DNA from: Chitinophagaceae bacterium
Lineage (GTDB): Bacteria; Bacteroidota; Bacteroidia; Chitinophagales; Chitinophagaceae
Reading direction: 5' to 3'
DNA: 64,000 bases
Assembly: GCA_003168265.1 (NCBI GenBank)
Contig: PMSV01000012.1
Span: 124,001-188,000, forward strand
Shown piece by piece: positions 17,819 to 26,263 of this stretch. Each line of letters starts with the position of its first letter. Position 1 is the stretch's first letter. Below the pieces are notes generated by a model. It was not told where the DNA came from. It saw only the letters and a list, made by a program, of their open reading frames with translations, and did no database searches. Both the position numbers and the translations under genes were made by a program.

Positions 17819-18556
17819 ATGCGGATCATAATATATCCAATTTTATTATTTTTCCTTATAATGGACGATGGGCACCCGGTTCAGAATCCGGCCAAGCAGG
17901 ATTCTGGTTTCGTTGTAGTCGAATTATTCACTTCCGAAGGTTGTTCAAGCTGCCCACCTGCAGAGACCGTGGTTGCTGAAGTCTCAAAAAGATACCAGGA
18001 CGGCTTGTTCCTGCTCTCTTATCATGTAGATTATTGGGATTACCTGGGCTGGAAGGACCCCTTTGGTAGGGCTCTATTTTCAGAAAGGCAAAAAAAATAC
18101 GCTGCCTTTTTGAAGCTATCTGGCATTTACACTCCCCAGATCATTGTCAACGGTGAATCTGAAATAGTTGGTTCGGATAAGGGAAAACTCTTAAGAACCA
18201 TCACTCAGGATTTACAAAAAAAATCTCCGGAACATATTTCTTTAATAACCCGGCTTCAAGGCAGGCAGATCATCATTCATTGCCAGCACAGTTCACTAAA
18301 AAATTGCCTTATACAATTAACCCTGATTCAAAAACAGGCCAGGTCCAATGTCATAAAGGGCGAAAATGGGGGCAGGGTCCTGGATCATTTGAATATTGTC
18401 AGGTCCATAAAAAATCTTGACCCGGCTGATTCCAGAGATAGTATTATTATGGATATTCCGGAAGGATTAAATGGGTCAGATATAAGAATCATCGCTTTTG
18501 CCCAGGATCGCTTTTCCAACCATATATTGGCCGCGACCAGTACGGAAATCAAATAA
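17819..18556 (+). CDS. DUF1223 exported thioredoxin-like protein
   Basis: 245 residues with an N-terminal hydrophobic export signal (IIIYPILLFFLIM). The opening of the mature part, VVVELFTSEGCSSCPPAE, carries the CxxC pair and is the hallmark of DUF1223. The segments SYHVDYWDYLGWKDPF and SGIYTPQIIVNGE are also conserved in that family. The fold is thioredoxin-like; the role is unknown, probably thiol redox chemistry outside the cytoplasm. Monocistronic as far as can be seen. Confidence 0.88.
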   Translation: MRIIIYPILLFFLIMDDGHPVQNPAKQDSGFVVVELFTSEGCSSCPPAETVVAEVSKRYQDGLFLLSYHVDYWDYLGWKDPFGRALFSERQKKYAAFLKLSGIYTPQIIVNGESEIVGSDKGKLLRTITQDLQKKSPEHISLITRLQGRQIIIHCQHSSLKNCLIQLTLIQKQARSNVIKGENGGRVLDHLNIVRSIKNLDPADSRDSIIMDIPEGLNGSDIRIIAFAQDRFSNHILAATSTEIK

Positions 18557-18567
18557 TCTGCCGGACT

Positions 18568-18600
18568 AGAAAAAATACTTCCCCAGGCAGAAAAAATACT
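18568..18600. repeat. 12-bp direct repeat with 21-bp period
   Basis: AGAAAAAATACT occurs at 18568-18579 and again at 18589-18600, start-to-start 21 bases (two helical turns), between the DUF1223 gene and the small gene at 18663. This spacing is typical of tandem binding sites for dimeric regulators of the OmpR type. The sequence is A-rich, so the evidence is positional only. Confidence 0.4.
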
Positions 18601-18662
18601 ATGAAACCAAATTAGCAGCTTATAAAATTTTTGCTGGTATGTTCTTTGCATACTGATAAATA

Positions 18663-18902
18663 GTGAATCCGTTTCATTTTTCCATACCCTTTGAACACAA
18701 TGGAAGGCATTATCTCTGCGAGATCCATCCAATCCGAAAATATCAACGAAATCCGCTGACTTTCCAGGTGACTTTAAATGATGTTTATTTTGGAATTATA
18801 ACCTATACAGGGGAATCCTGGGAAAGCGATACCCGTAACACACCATTAGTGAACAAGATCGGCAGTTTGATTCACGAAAGCTTCACCGGCCCTATCCTTT
18901 AG
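18663..18902 (+). CDS. Small hypothetical protein
   Basis: 79 residues from a GTG start; no membrane segment or signal peptide. Reads like a folded small protein (HFSIPFEHNGRHYLCEIHPI, FQVTLNDVYFGIIT, DTRNTPLVNKIGSLI), resembling short cytoplasmic proteins often seen in Chitinophagaceae, but I cannot name a family. Isolated between DUF1223 and the cytochrome. Two direct repeats lie 62 nt upstream. Confidence 0.55.
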   Translation: MNPFHFSIPFEHNGRHYLCEIHPIRKYQRNPLTFQVTLNDVYFGIITYTGESWESDTRNTPLVNKIGSLIHESFTGPIL

Positions 18903-19010
18903 CTGATAAAAGTCTTCCGGTAAACCTCTTTATTTTACCACTAAAAAATTATGTTTTCCATGTCGAAACATTTAACTATGTTAATCCTATATTCGTAAAA
19001 ATTTAAAAAC

Positions 19011-19469
19011 ATGTATCGTCACAAAAAATTCCTGATTGGGTTAAGCCTTGCAGGTTTCGTTTTTTTTGGCATAGCAGCCACCACTCCGCCTGACGAACCA
19101 AAACCCAAAAACCTGAAAATTCTTCCAAAAGACATTAGTCACGAGGATCTCATAAAAGTTATGCATGGCTTTAATGATGCATTGGGAGTTCATTGTAATT
19201 TTTGCCATGCGAAATCGAAAGATCCCAATGAAAAAGGGCTTGATTTTGCCAGTGACGAAAAACCCGAAAAAAACATTGCCAGGAAAATGATGAAAATGAC
19301 AGCAAAAATCAATAAGAAATATTTCAGTTTTGAAAAAGACGATAAAGGAGAACGCAAGGATATGATCAGTTGTGGAATCTGCCACCATGGAAATTCTCAT
19401 CCTGAATTCAAAGCTCCCCCCCACGAAGAACACCAGGGCCCTCCACCGCCGCCGCCGGCAAATAACTAA
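19011..19469 (+). CDS. Di-heme c-type cytochrome (reaction-centre cytochrome-like)
   Basis: 152 residues with a signal peptide (FLIGLSLAGFVFFGIAA). Two CxxCH heme sites: HCNFCHA (about residue 62) and SCGICHHG (about 120). The preceding LMHGFNDALGVHCNFCH-like segment matches the family of small periplasmic cytochromes related to photosynthetic reaction-centre cytochrome c, common in non-photosynthetic Bacteroidota. It ends in a low-complexity tail with six prolines. It should carry electrons in the periplasm; the partner is unknown. A terminator follows 8 nt after the stop. Confidence 0.85.
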   Translation: MYRHKKFLIGLSLAGFVFFGIAATTPPDEPKPKNLKILPKDISHEDLIKVMHGFNDALGVHCNFCHAKSKDPNEKGLDFASDEKPEKNIARKMMKMTAKINKKYFSFEKDDKGERKDMISCGICHHGNSHPEFKAPPHEEHQGPPPPPPANN

Positions 19470-19476
19470 TTAACAC

Positions 19477-19504
19477 AGGGCAATTCGATATTTGCCCTTT
19501 TTTA
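19477..19504 (+). terminator. Rho-independent terminator after the cytochrome gene
   Basis: AGGGCAA (19477-19483) pairs with TTGCCCT (19492-19498), 8-nt loop, followed by TTTTTTATT. It separates the cytochrome from the downstream lipoprotein-sensor unit. Confidence 0.8.
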
Positions 19505-19514
19505 TTCGGCTTCA

Positions 19515-19565
19515 ACCCTCCCGCTCTCCAAGCTTACCCCGATGATTTCCCCGGTAAAGGAGGGT
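19515..19565. repeat. Second, nested inverted repeat downstream of the cytochrome
   Basis: ACCCTCC (19515-19521) is complementary to GGAGGGT (19559-19565), and inside it TTACC (19534-19538) to GGTAA (19553-19557). The element sits in the 240-bp gap before the lipoprotein unit. It has an asymmetric internal loop and no T-run. It may be a leader structure or chance; the rest of the gap shows nothing else. Confidence 0.3.
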
Positions 19566-19710
19566 GTATTTCACGGTCTTGGGGAAATATATTCCCTGTA
19601 TTTTGCACGCATCCCGAAACCTAATGATTTCTGACTGCCATATACACGTGTCGGTAATTTGTTTTTCACTTAATCTTAAAATTCATTCTTTAACCTAAAT
19701 CAAACAGATC

Positions 19711-20241
19711 ATGAAACACAAATTTATCACCAAGGTCCTCGCATTCGCGACCATTGTCTTTTTTTCTGCCTGCAACGGAGCTGGCTCCGGAAATGAAAAC
19801 AAAACCGACACAACCGCTGCCAATGCGCAAGCTGGTCCCTCAGAGAATCATTATCACGGTATTTTAACTAAAGATCAGGAAACCGCATATCACAAGGCCT
19901 ATTTAGCGCATTCAGGGATTTCTGATACGACAGGTAAGATCGTCGACGGGTTTATGTTGGACACTGCCCGTGACGAGCAGGGGATGACCGATATTCAAAA
20001 GATAATGAAGTTGCCAAATGTGAAAAATGTTTATATTGAGTTGGGAATTAAGGACTCTTTCAAGAGCAAAGGGGGCTATAAATATGTGTACACCGTAGTA
20101 GTAGTTCCTGTTGACAGCAATAACAAGCCCGTTCATCTTTCGGTTAGTGGAACTGTTACTTCTGATGGTGACGATGTAGTATGCCCTTGTGAAAATGGGC
20201 AGGGATGTTGCCCACCACCGCCACCTCCTCCAGGCAACTAA
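19711..20241 (+). CDS. Lipoprotein with Cys/Pro-rich C-terminal tail
   Basis: 176 residues. Lipoprotein signal ending FATIVFFSAC, low-complexity linker, then a globular part (HYHGILTKDQETAYHKAY, VKNVYIELGIKDSF, YKYVYTVVVVPVDSNNKPVH). The tail is VCPCENGQGCC followed by seven prolines and GN: four clustered cysteines that could bind a metal, heme or disulfide partner. Eleven nt separate it from a seven-helix membrane protein that overlaps a histidine kinase, so it may be the sensory or effector lipoprotein of that system. No family recognised. Confidence 0.75.
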   Translation: MKHKFITKVLAFATIVFFSACNGAGSGNENKTDTTAANAQAGPSENHYHGILTKDQETAYHKAYLAHSGISDTTGKIVDGFMLDTARDEQGMTDIQKIMKLPNVKNVYIELGIKDSFKSKGGYKYVYTVVVVPVDSNNKPVHLSVSGTVTSDGDDVVCPCENGQGCCPPPPPPPGN

Positions 20242-20252
20242 TTCTTATTCGA

Positions 20253-20909
20253 ATGAGCCTATCACAATATGCAATATACCTTTTCTTTATACTCGTTAAT
20301 GCTATTTTCGGGGTAGTCAAATTCAGGCAATTGACTACCCCTCTTCGTATACTGGTTCTTCTGATCTGGGTTGCCTTTATTAGTGAAAGTCTTGCCGAAT
20401 ATTTATCACAAACTGTTCATAACAATACGGAGGTTTACCACTTTTATGTGATCATCACATTTTGGTTGAACACACTGATTTATCTACAGATACTTGAGTC
20501 CAGAAAAACAAGGCTTTTAATTTTAATCATGGGCTTCCCCTTTACCGTATTTTGCATTTTGAACTCCCTTCTATTTCAGAACCTACACAATTTTCCATCA
20601 ATCAACCTGGAAGTCAATAATGCAATTTTAGTCATTTTCAGCCTGATCGTATTCAAGAACCTGATTGACCAAAATCCTTTTGAGCCGATACAAAAGAATT
20701 GGATATTCTATTTCAATACTACTGTCCTGGTTTATTTTAGCGCAGAGCTATTCATCTGGGGCATTTTGAATTACCTGATCAAGAACCGGGTGAATCTTCA
20801 TCCAATTATATATTTAGATTATTTTCTTTCCATTCTTTACTATATTGCCTTAGGAATTACCATCTGGGTGGGATCTGGAAAACAGAAAAACTCAGAAACA
20901 TTGCAATGA
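20253..20909 (+). CDS. Seven-helix membrane protein, probable sensor partner
   Basis: 218 residues, about seven hydrophobic segments (starting YAIYLFFILVNAIFGVV and ending YYIALGITIWVG), with short loops. No enzyme motif is visible. It begins 11 nt after the lipoprotein and overlaps the histidine kinase by 4 nt (ATGA), implying coupled translation. Because the kinase lacks an input domain, this protein is the natural candidate for signal perception. The family is not recognised beyond a general 7TM layout. The ATG at 20253 is preferred over a longer frame running back into the lipoprotein. Confidence 0.7.
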   Translation: MSLSQYAIYLFFILVNAIFGVVKFRQLTTPLRILVLLIWVAFISESLAEYLSQTVHNNTEVYHFYVIITFWLNTLIYLQILESRKTRLLILIMGFPFTVFCILNSLLFQNLHNFPSINLEVNNAILVIFSLIVFKNLIDQNPFEPIQKNWIFYFNTTVLVYFSAELFIWGILNYLIKNRVNLHPIIYLDYFLSILYYIALGITIWVGSGKQKNSETLQ

Positions 20910-21691
20910 AAAATTCAAGGATCGATATTTACATCCTGATTTTCTCCAGTATTGTCTTATTCGCTTCCCTGGTTTTTTTTATAATCATTTTTTTCAATCA
21001 TTACCGTAAAAAGCAACGAAAAAATTATCTTGAAAAAGAGGAGCTCAAGGCTGCTTTCCAACGCGAGCTCTTACGCTCCCAACTTGAAATCCAGGAGGAA
21101 ACTTTCAATCATATCAGCCAGGAAATCCATGACAATGTTGGCCAGATCCTTAGTCTGGCTAAGGTCCAAATCAATATCATGAATGAAACAAGCGACCTTA
21201 ACCATGAAATGCTGAATGAAGTGAAGGAAAATGTCGGAAAAGCGCTTAGCGATCTGAGAGATATTGCGAGGAGCCTTAATAGCGAACATATTCGTTCGGT
21301 CAGTATTCTCAAATCCGTGACTATGGAAGCCGAAAGGATCAATAAAAGCGGTGTTGGTTCTATGCTTATCCATATCGATGGGGAAGAGAGAATGATCAAC
21401 GTTCAAAAAAAATTGATCCTGTTTCGGATAATACAGGAAAGTATTCAGAATTGCATCAAACATGCAACTGCCTCACAGATAAATATCTCATTTTTTTATA
21501 CGCCTGCCGAACTAATGGTACAGATCGCCGACAATGGCCGTGGATTTGACATCGATGGGGAAGTGCAGAAAGGAAACGGCATTGGACTTATGAATATTAA
21601 GAAGAGGGCTGTCCTGGCTGGCGGCTCCAGCTCCATAGAAAGCAGGATCAATGCAGGCACAACTATTCAAATAAGCATGCCATATGAGTAA
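20906..21691 (+). CDS. Sensor histidine kinase, NarL-associated HisKA_3 class
   Basis: 261 residues: one N-terminal membrane helix (YILIFSSIVLFASLVFFIII), a short coiled linker, the HisKA_3 dimerisation segment with the phosphorylated His in SQEIHDNVGQILSLAKVQ (about residue 76), and a C-terminal ATPase with DNGRGFD (about 208) and GIGLMNI. There is no sensor domain, so input must come through the membrane or from the preceding 7TM protein. It overlaps that gene by 4 nt and the regulator by 8 nt. Confidence 0.88.
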   Translation: MKNSRIDIYILIFSSIVLFASLVFFIIIFFNHYRKKQRKNYLEKEELKAAFQRELLRSQLEIQEETFNHISQEIHDNVGQILSLAKVQINIMNETSDLNHEMLNEVKENVGKALSDLRDIARSLNSEHIRSVSILKSVTMEAERINKSGVGSMLIHIDGEERMINVQKKLILFRIIQESIQNCIKHATASQINISFFYTPAELMVQIADNGRGFDIDGEVQKGNGIGLMNIKKRAVLAGGSSSIESRINAGTTIQISMPYE

Positions 21692-22346
21692 CAATATAAG
21701 AAATGTTGCCCTTGTAGATGACCACACCATGTTCAGAAAAGGGTTGAGTTCATTGATCAATTTGTTCCCAGGGTATAAAGTGTCCTTCGATGCTGCCAAT
21801 GGGCAGGATTTTATCAATCAACTGGATACCCAAAATCTTCCCGAGATCGTCCTGCTGGATATTGCAATGCCCGAGATGGATGGCTTTACGACAGCCAATT
21901 GGATCCGTTCCAACCACCCGCAAATAAAGATTTTGGCCCTCAGCACTATGGATGCGGAATCTTCAATTATAAAAATGATCAAGAACGGGGCAAAAGGCTA
22001 TGTACTTAAAGATGCCGAACCGGCAGAGCTGAAGCGTGCTTTTGACAGTGTGCTGAGCATCGGGTATTATTACAATGATTTCATCTCCAGGAAAATACTT
22101 CAGTCTGTAAACCAACTCACCGAAGATGACAATCCGATCAACACATTTGCCAGGCTAACTGAAAAGGAACTCAATTTTCTGAAATTGGCCTGCAGTGAAA
22201 AGACTTATGGTGATATCGCCAGGGAAATGTTCCTAAGTGAAAGGACCATCGATGGATACAGGGACGCCTTGTTCAGGAAACTCAATGTCACGAGCCGTGT
22301 TGGCCTGGTTATCTATGCAATAAAGAACGGGCTGGTTAAACTTTGA
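21684..22346 (+). CDS. Response regulator, NarL/LuxR class
   Basis: 220 residues. Receiver domain with acidic pair in VALVDDHTMF (residues ~12-13), phosphoacceptor Asp in VLLDIAMPEMDG (~59), Ser/Thr in LALSTMDA and Lys in YVLKDAEP. The LuxR-type DNA-binding domain runs from LTEKELNFLKLAC to LNVTSRVGLVIYAI. It is the cognate regulator of the upstream kinase (8-nt overlap). No terminator follows; the next 700 bp hold gene remnants. Confidence 0.9.
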   Translation: MSNNIRNVALVDDHTMFRKGLSSLINLFPGYKVSFDAANGQDFINQLDTQNLPEIVLLDIAMPEMDGFTTANWIRSNHPQIKILALSTMDAESSIIKMIKNGAKGYVLKDAEPAELKRAFDSVLSIGYYYNDFISRKILQSVNQLTEDDNPINTFARLTEKELNFLKLACSEKTYGDIAREMFLSERTIDGYRDALFRKLNVTSRVGLVIYAIKNGLVKL

Positions 22347-22347
22347 A

Positions 22348-22679
22348 ATCAAGTACCGGTACTTCCTTTTCTTCTCGGCGATCTGTGACTCCATTTATAA
22401 TGTTTTCCTGAAAAAGACTACCAGTTTCACTGATTTTGGAAATTTATTCTTTGCTGCATTATTTCTTTCAGGCAGCATCCTGGCCTTTAAAAAAGGGATT
22501 TCCGGCCATTCAACTGGGAACGGCAATGGCAGTATGGTCCGGGCCGCTGTTTTCTGTACCGTTATTTTGGATTTAATTATCTATAAATTCAAAATCGAAC
22601 TGAAGATTGGTTTTTCATGCAGCTCTGTGTCATCTCCATCATCGGTCTGAATTATTATTCGGGTAAAGCTCATTTCTGA
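22348..22679 (+). pseudogene. Remnant of a ~110-residue membrane protein gene
   Basis: Reading from 22348 gives an open hydrophobic frame (IKYRYFLFFSAICDS, then LFFAALFLSGSILAFKKG and AAVFCTVILDLIIYKFK). The position of the expected Met codon is ATC (22348-22350), and no ATG, GTG or TTG start exists in this frame. At the T-run 22611-22615 the sense moves into the next frame (FFMQLCVISIIGLNYYSGKAHF), ending at TGA 22677-22679: restoring one T would join the two parts. So it lacks a start and carries a 1-nt indel. It starts one base after the regulator's stop. A sequencing error could explain the indel but not the missing start. Confidence 0.6.
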
Positions 22680-22876
22680 AATGCTCCGAACGCCAGCCCA
22701 TATAGAAATCTGCCTGTCTGTCCGAACGGATTTATTGAGAACAAATTTACATTCCATTTAAAGGGGCTTCCGGCTATGCTGGCGGGGTTGAAGAAAACGG
22801 CATCAGCCCCCATAAATTCACATTGGAGTATTCCATCAAATTGGTCCTGGGCATAGCTTTCGCCTGCAAGGAAGGC
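22670..22876 (-). pseudogene. Remnant of a DUF5723-like outer-membrane protein, N-terminal fragment
   Basis: On the minus strand an open frame of 68 codons reads ESYAQDQFDGILQC, then FMGADAVFFNPASIAG and FKWNVNLFSINPFG, before TGA at 22670-22672. The order signal-peptide end (SYAQ), NPASIA and W-x-VNLFS is typical of the start of DUF5723/PorV-like proteins, which run to over 400 residues. The signal peptide is interrupted by a stop at 22877-22879, and the body of the protein is absent. It overlaps the end of the plus-strand remnant. The remaining bases to 23046 show nothing. Confidence 0.5.
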
Positions 22877-23046
22877 TCAAGTCCAACCATTTAAACGAAT
22901 CACAAAATAAATAATTGCAAACCATGACCGGAATCATTTTCCTGAATTGGGAAAGATTTTTCGTTTTTGCAGAACCCATTTCGTTGAAATTGATTGATTT
23001 ATAAAATGGCATAGTTATAGAAAAACACTAAGCAAATAAAAATACC

Positions 23047-23925
23047 ATGAAGCATGTACTATTATCCATAATCTTGTTGACAGTATTCAAGGCAGAAGCT
23101 AATGAAATTCAAGCCTCTTACAGGTTGTCCAATGTGTTTAGTAAAATGGATGTGATGGTCAGTGTTGAAAAACTCACTGGCAGTGTAAAAGCATTCTCAT
23201 TGGGAATGCCGGATAGTGGCAATAATCTCGTCTTTAATCCGGAATTGGCGCTCGCACCAGGTTCCTGGGGATATGCGATATTAAATATTGAGCTTTTGAA
23301 AAAAGGAAATAATACTCCTTATCCTGGACCTGATTTAAATGAGCTCAGTAAAAAATTTGGAAAAATAACTTATGCCAATCAGGAACAGATTGCCCCGGGC
23401 ACCCGAATATATGTCATCAAAGCGTCTGGCAATAAGCTGAAAATCATGATTTATGTGACCAATCTTTCCGGCAGGCTCGCGCTGCGTAAAACAAAGATCG
23501 ATCTTGAAAAATTCAACTATGCAGGCAACAAACCGCTATTATCTCAGGACGAGCAGCTCATGGCAAGCCAACAGGATAGCATCGTAAACCTGACCTGGCA
23601 TGTCGAAAGACCCGGCTCCCTTTGTTCGGTCATTTTGGAAAAATCAATGGATGGAATCCATTATGATGCATTGCAGGAATACCCTATGGAAACGCAATCC
23701 ATGAATGAAGCTAAATCAACTGATTTCAACTATTCTGACCAACCCGGTTCAAATATCGTCCATTACCGTTTGAAGTGGATTATGAAAAACGGTTGGGTGA
23801 GTTTCAGTCCCGAATTGAAAATAAACGCATTGGAATCAGACAACAACTATACTCCTAATCCCTGGGCAATGGCCATTCTTGATTTTATTACCTGTCGCCA
23901 AAACGCATGCTTGGCACATATTTAA
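23047..23925 (+). CDS. Secreted hypothetical protein
   Basis: 292 residues with a signal peptide (VLLSIILLTVFKAEA). Beta-rich; the second half (SIVNLTWHVERPGSLCSVILEKSMDG, then VHYRLKWIMKNGWVSFSPELKI) resembles a fibronectin-III-like module as found near the C-terminus of secreted Bacteroidota proteins, but no T9SS sorting tail follows. It converges with the S9 peptidase, overlapping it by 38 nt, so one of the two 3' ends is unusual. Function unknown. Confidence 0.7.
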   Translation: MKHVLLSIILLTVFKAEANEIQASYRLSNVFSKMDVMVSVEKLTGSVKAFSLGMPDSGNNLVFNPELALAPGSWGYAILNIELLKKGNNTPYPGPDLNELSKKFGKITYANQEQIAPGTRIYVIKASGNKLKIMIYVTNLSGRLALRKTKIDLEKFNYAGNKPLLSQDEQLMASQQDSIVNLTWHVERPGSLCSVILEKSMDGIHYDALQEYPMETQSMNEAKSTDFNYSDQPGSNIVHYRLKWIMKNGWVSFSPELKINALESDNNYTPNPWAMAILDFITCRQNACLAHI

Positions 23926-26203
23926 TTTCATATTCATTTGGCGGAGTCGCATGCAGCAGATTTTTTACAAAATAATCCCAGCGACGGCGCATCATATAAA
24001 AATAGTTTCTTCCATAACCATGATGAGCATCCGGAAATAACACCAGGTCAAAATCTTTATTGGCAGCTTCCAGCGCCTGTACAACGAGCAAGGTATTCGA
24101 AGGAGGAACATTGTCATCCATAAGCCCATGAGCCAGCAGCAATTTTCCCTTCAGGTCTTTTGCATATTTCTCATTTGCCTGAGCGACATAATCTGATTCG
24201 GTAACCAGGCCATCATACCTTTCTCCCCAATCATCTTCATAATTCCTGTTGTCGTGATTACCCGATTCGGCGATTCCCACCTTAAAAAAATCAGGATAAC
24301 GGAACATCGCGGTTGCAGTCGCAAAACCGCCTCCGGAATGGCCCCAGATCCCAACCTTGCTTGTATCAATGAATGGATATTCCTTAGACAGTTGCCGAAT
24401 GCCTGTAATTTGATCAGGAATGGTATTCTCCGCCATATTGCCATAGCTCATATCATGATAGGATTTGGACCTGAGAGGATTGCTTGTACCCTCAATTTCC
24501 ACTACAACGAACCCCAATTCTGCCAAAGCCTGGTTATCGCTTCTGAAAACGCTGAATGACCAGGATCCAACGCTTCCGCCCTGCGGGCCTGGATAGATAT
24601 AATCGATGATGGGATATTTTTTCCCTGCTTCAATTTTCGATGGCGTATAGAGCAATCCATATATATCAGTCGTGTCGTCATGAGCCTTCAATTTAACAGG
24701 GATCGGCGGCTTCCAGCCTGTAGCCAAAAGCCTGCTTATATCCGTTTTTTCCAATTGAACAATCAATTTTCCATTGAGGTTGCGTAACACGGACACAGAT
24801 GGAACATCTGGTTTAGAATAATTATCGACAAAATAATCGCCTGATTCAGAAAGATTCACTTCGTGATTGCCTTCTTCAGGTGTCAGCACCTGTAAATTTT
24901 TCCCATCGAATCCAATTTTACAGAATTGTGTAAAATAGGGATTGGCTATCTCCTTGCCATCGGCTAGAAAGTAGATGATCCGTTTTTTCTCATCCACCCT
25001 CAAGATTTTTGTGACCACAAAATCGCCCTTCGTAATTTGGTTCTTCAACTTGCCTGTGCCAGCATCATATAAATAAAGATGCCCCCGGTTATCCCTCTCG
25101 GAATACCAGATGATCTCACTAGAAGCTGGAAGATATCTCCAATTGATTGTGCCCTGGCCTGATTCATATTGGGTCGGAACAGTTTCCTCAAAGACCTCTC
25201 TGATAGCGCCGGTAGCAGTGTTTGCAATCCTGAATTTTTCATTCTTATGGTTCCTGGAAGTCGACAAAAAAGCCATTTCAGATCCGTCAGCCTTCCAGTT
25301 CACATCATCAAAAGTCCCGCTGCTGGCCACATCATCGCTTAGTGAGGCGCGGTGCGGATCAGGGTCGCATTGAAGAAAGATGACCTTAGGTTGATCAACC
25401 TGGATGATGCAGCGCTGGATCATGATAATGGTCTTATCTCCAGGCAGGGGGTATTTCCAGGACTTGAGTTCAGGCTTGCCCACATTTGTGGTAACCAGGT
25501 ACATGTCGCTGACATTGCGCTGATCCTGCTTAAATGTTGCTATTTTCTTTGAATCCGGAGACCAGGAGAGAATGGGCGCGTCGCTATGCTTCCAGCCCGC
25601 ATTATCCGTGGCATAACCAAAATCTTTTATTCCATCCGAAGTCAATTGCAATTCTTTGCCGGTTTCCTGGTCCCTGACCCATAAATTATAATCCTTTATA
25701 AAAGCTGATTTCTTCCCATCAGGCGAAAGCACTTCTTCATTCTTACCCTCCCGCTTTTTTACGGGAACTGGCGTAGATTCCTGGCATGAATAGTTTTTCA
25801 AACTGCAGGACCAGTTTTTTCCACCCGACTCAAAATTGATAGTCTGACCATCCTCCGAAAAATTCAGGTCCTGGATGGGCAGATCCTCCCCCTTCACCTC
25901 CTTTCCCAGTACTTTAGTCAAAACTTCAGCGAGCCTGGCCTGATTAAAAGCCGGCAGCCGCTTCCCTTTAACGGGGTCTACCAGAATATATTCTTTCCCG
26001 CTAGCCGTCCAGGACCTGTACCAGAATTTATCAGTATTGATCCAATGTGGATTTACTTCTCCATGATCAACTAGTTCGCTTGTATGAAAAAAAAGCATAC
26101 CCTCCGCATGAGCATAATCGTTAGCGGTAAAGGCCCTTGGTTCTTGTGCAACGCCGTATTGGCCGATCGTTGCAATCAGTAGAAAACTAATCAGCTTATT
26201 CAT
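23888..26203 (-). CDS. S9 family prolyl oligopeptidase, dipeptidyl-peptidase IV type
   Basis: 771 residues from the ATG at 26203 (chosen because the signal peptide MNKLISFLLIATIGQYGVAQ starts there). N-terminal beta-propeller (DPPIV_N, to ~490), C-terminal alpha/beta-hydrolase: nucleophile Ser in GHSGGGF (~625), Asp in GLMDDNVPP (~697), His in DAHHGYG (~728). The family cleaves X-Pro (or related) dipeptides from N-termini in the periplasm. Full length and intact. It converges with the secreted protein, 38-nt overlap. Upstream on the same strand are small membrane-protein genes. Confidence 0.93.
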   Translation of the reverse strand: MNKLISFLLIATIGQYGVAQEPRAFTANDYAHAEGMLFFHTSELVDHGEVNPHWINTDKFWYRSWTASGKEYILVDPVKGKRLPAFNQARLAEVLTKVLGKEVKGEDLPIQDLNFSEDGQTINFESGGKNWSCSLKNYSCQESTPVPVKKREGKNEEVLSPDGKKSAFIKDYNLWVRDQETGKELQLTSDGIKDFGYATDNAGWKHSDAPILSWSPDSKKIATFKQDQRNVSDMYLVTTNVGKPELKSWKYPLPGDKTIIMIQRCIIQVDQPKVIFLQCDPDPHRASLSDDVASSGTFDDVNWKADGSEMAFLSTSRNHKNEKFRIANTATGAIREVFEETVPTQYESGQGTINWRYLPASSEIIWYSERDNRGHLYLYDAGTGKLKNQITKGDFVVTKILRVDEKKRIIYFLADGKEIANPYFTQFCKIGFDGKNLQVLTPEEGNHEVNLSESGDYFVDNYSKPDVPSVSVLRNLNGKLIVQLEKTDISRLLATGWKPPIPVKLKAHDDTTDIYGLLYTPSKIEAGKKYPIIDYIYPGPQGGSVGSWSFSVFRSDNQALAELGFVVVEIEGTSNPLRSKSYHDMSYGNMAENTIPDQITGIRQLSKEYPFIDTSKVGIWGHSGGGFATATAMFRYPDFFKVGIAESGNHDNRNYEDDWGERYDGLVTESDYVAQANEKYAKDLKGKLLLAHGLMDDNVPPSNTLLVVQALEAANKDFDLVLFPDAHHGYGRNYFYMMRRRWDYFVKNLLHATPPNEYEIKYVPSMRFGDR

Positions 26204-26263
26204 CAGTGTACAATTGTGGGTTTGGTTCAATAACCGGCAAATTAATTGATTTGCTACAATAAT

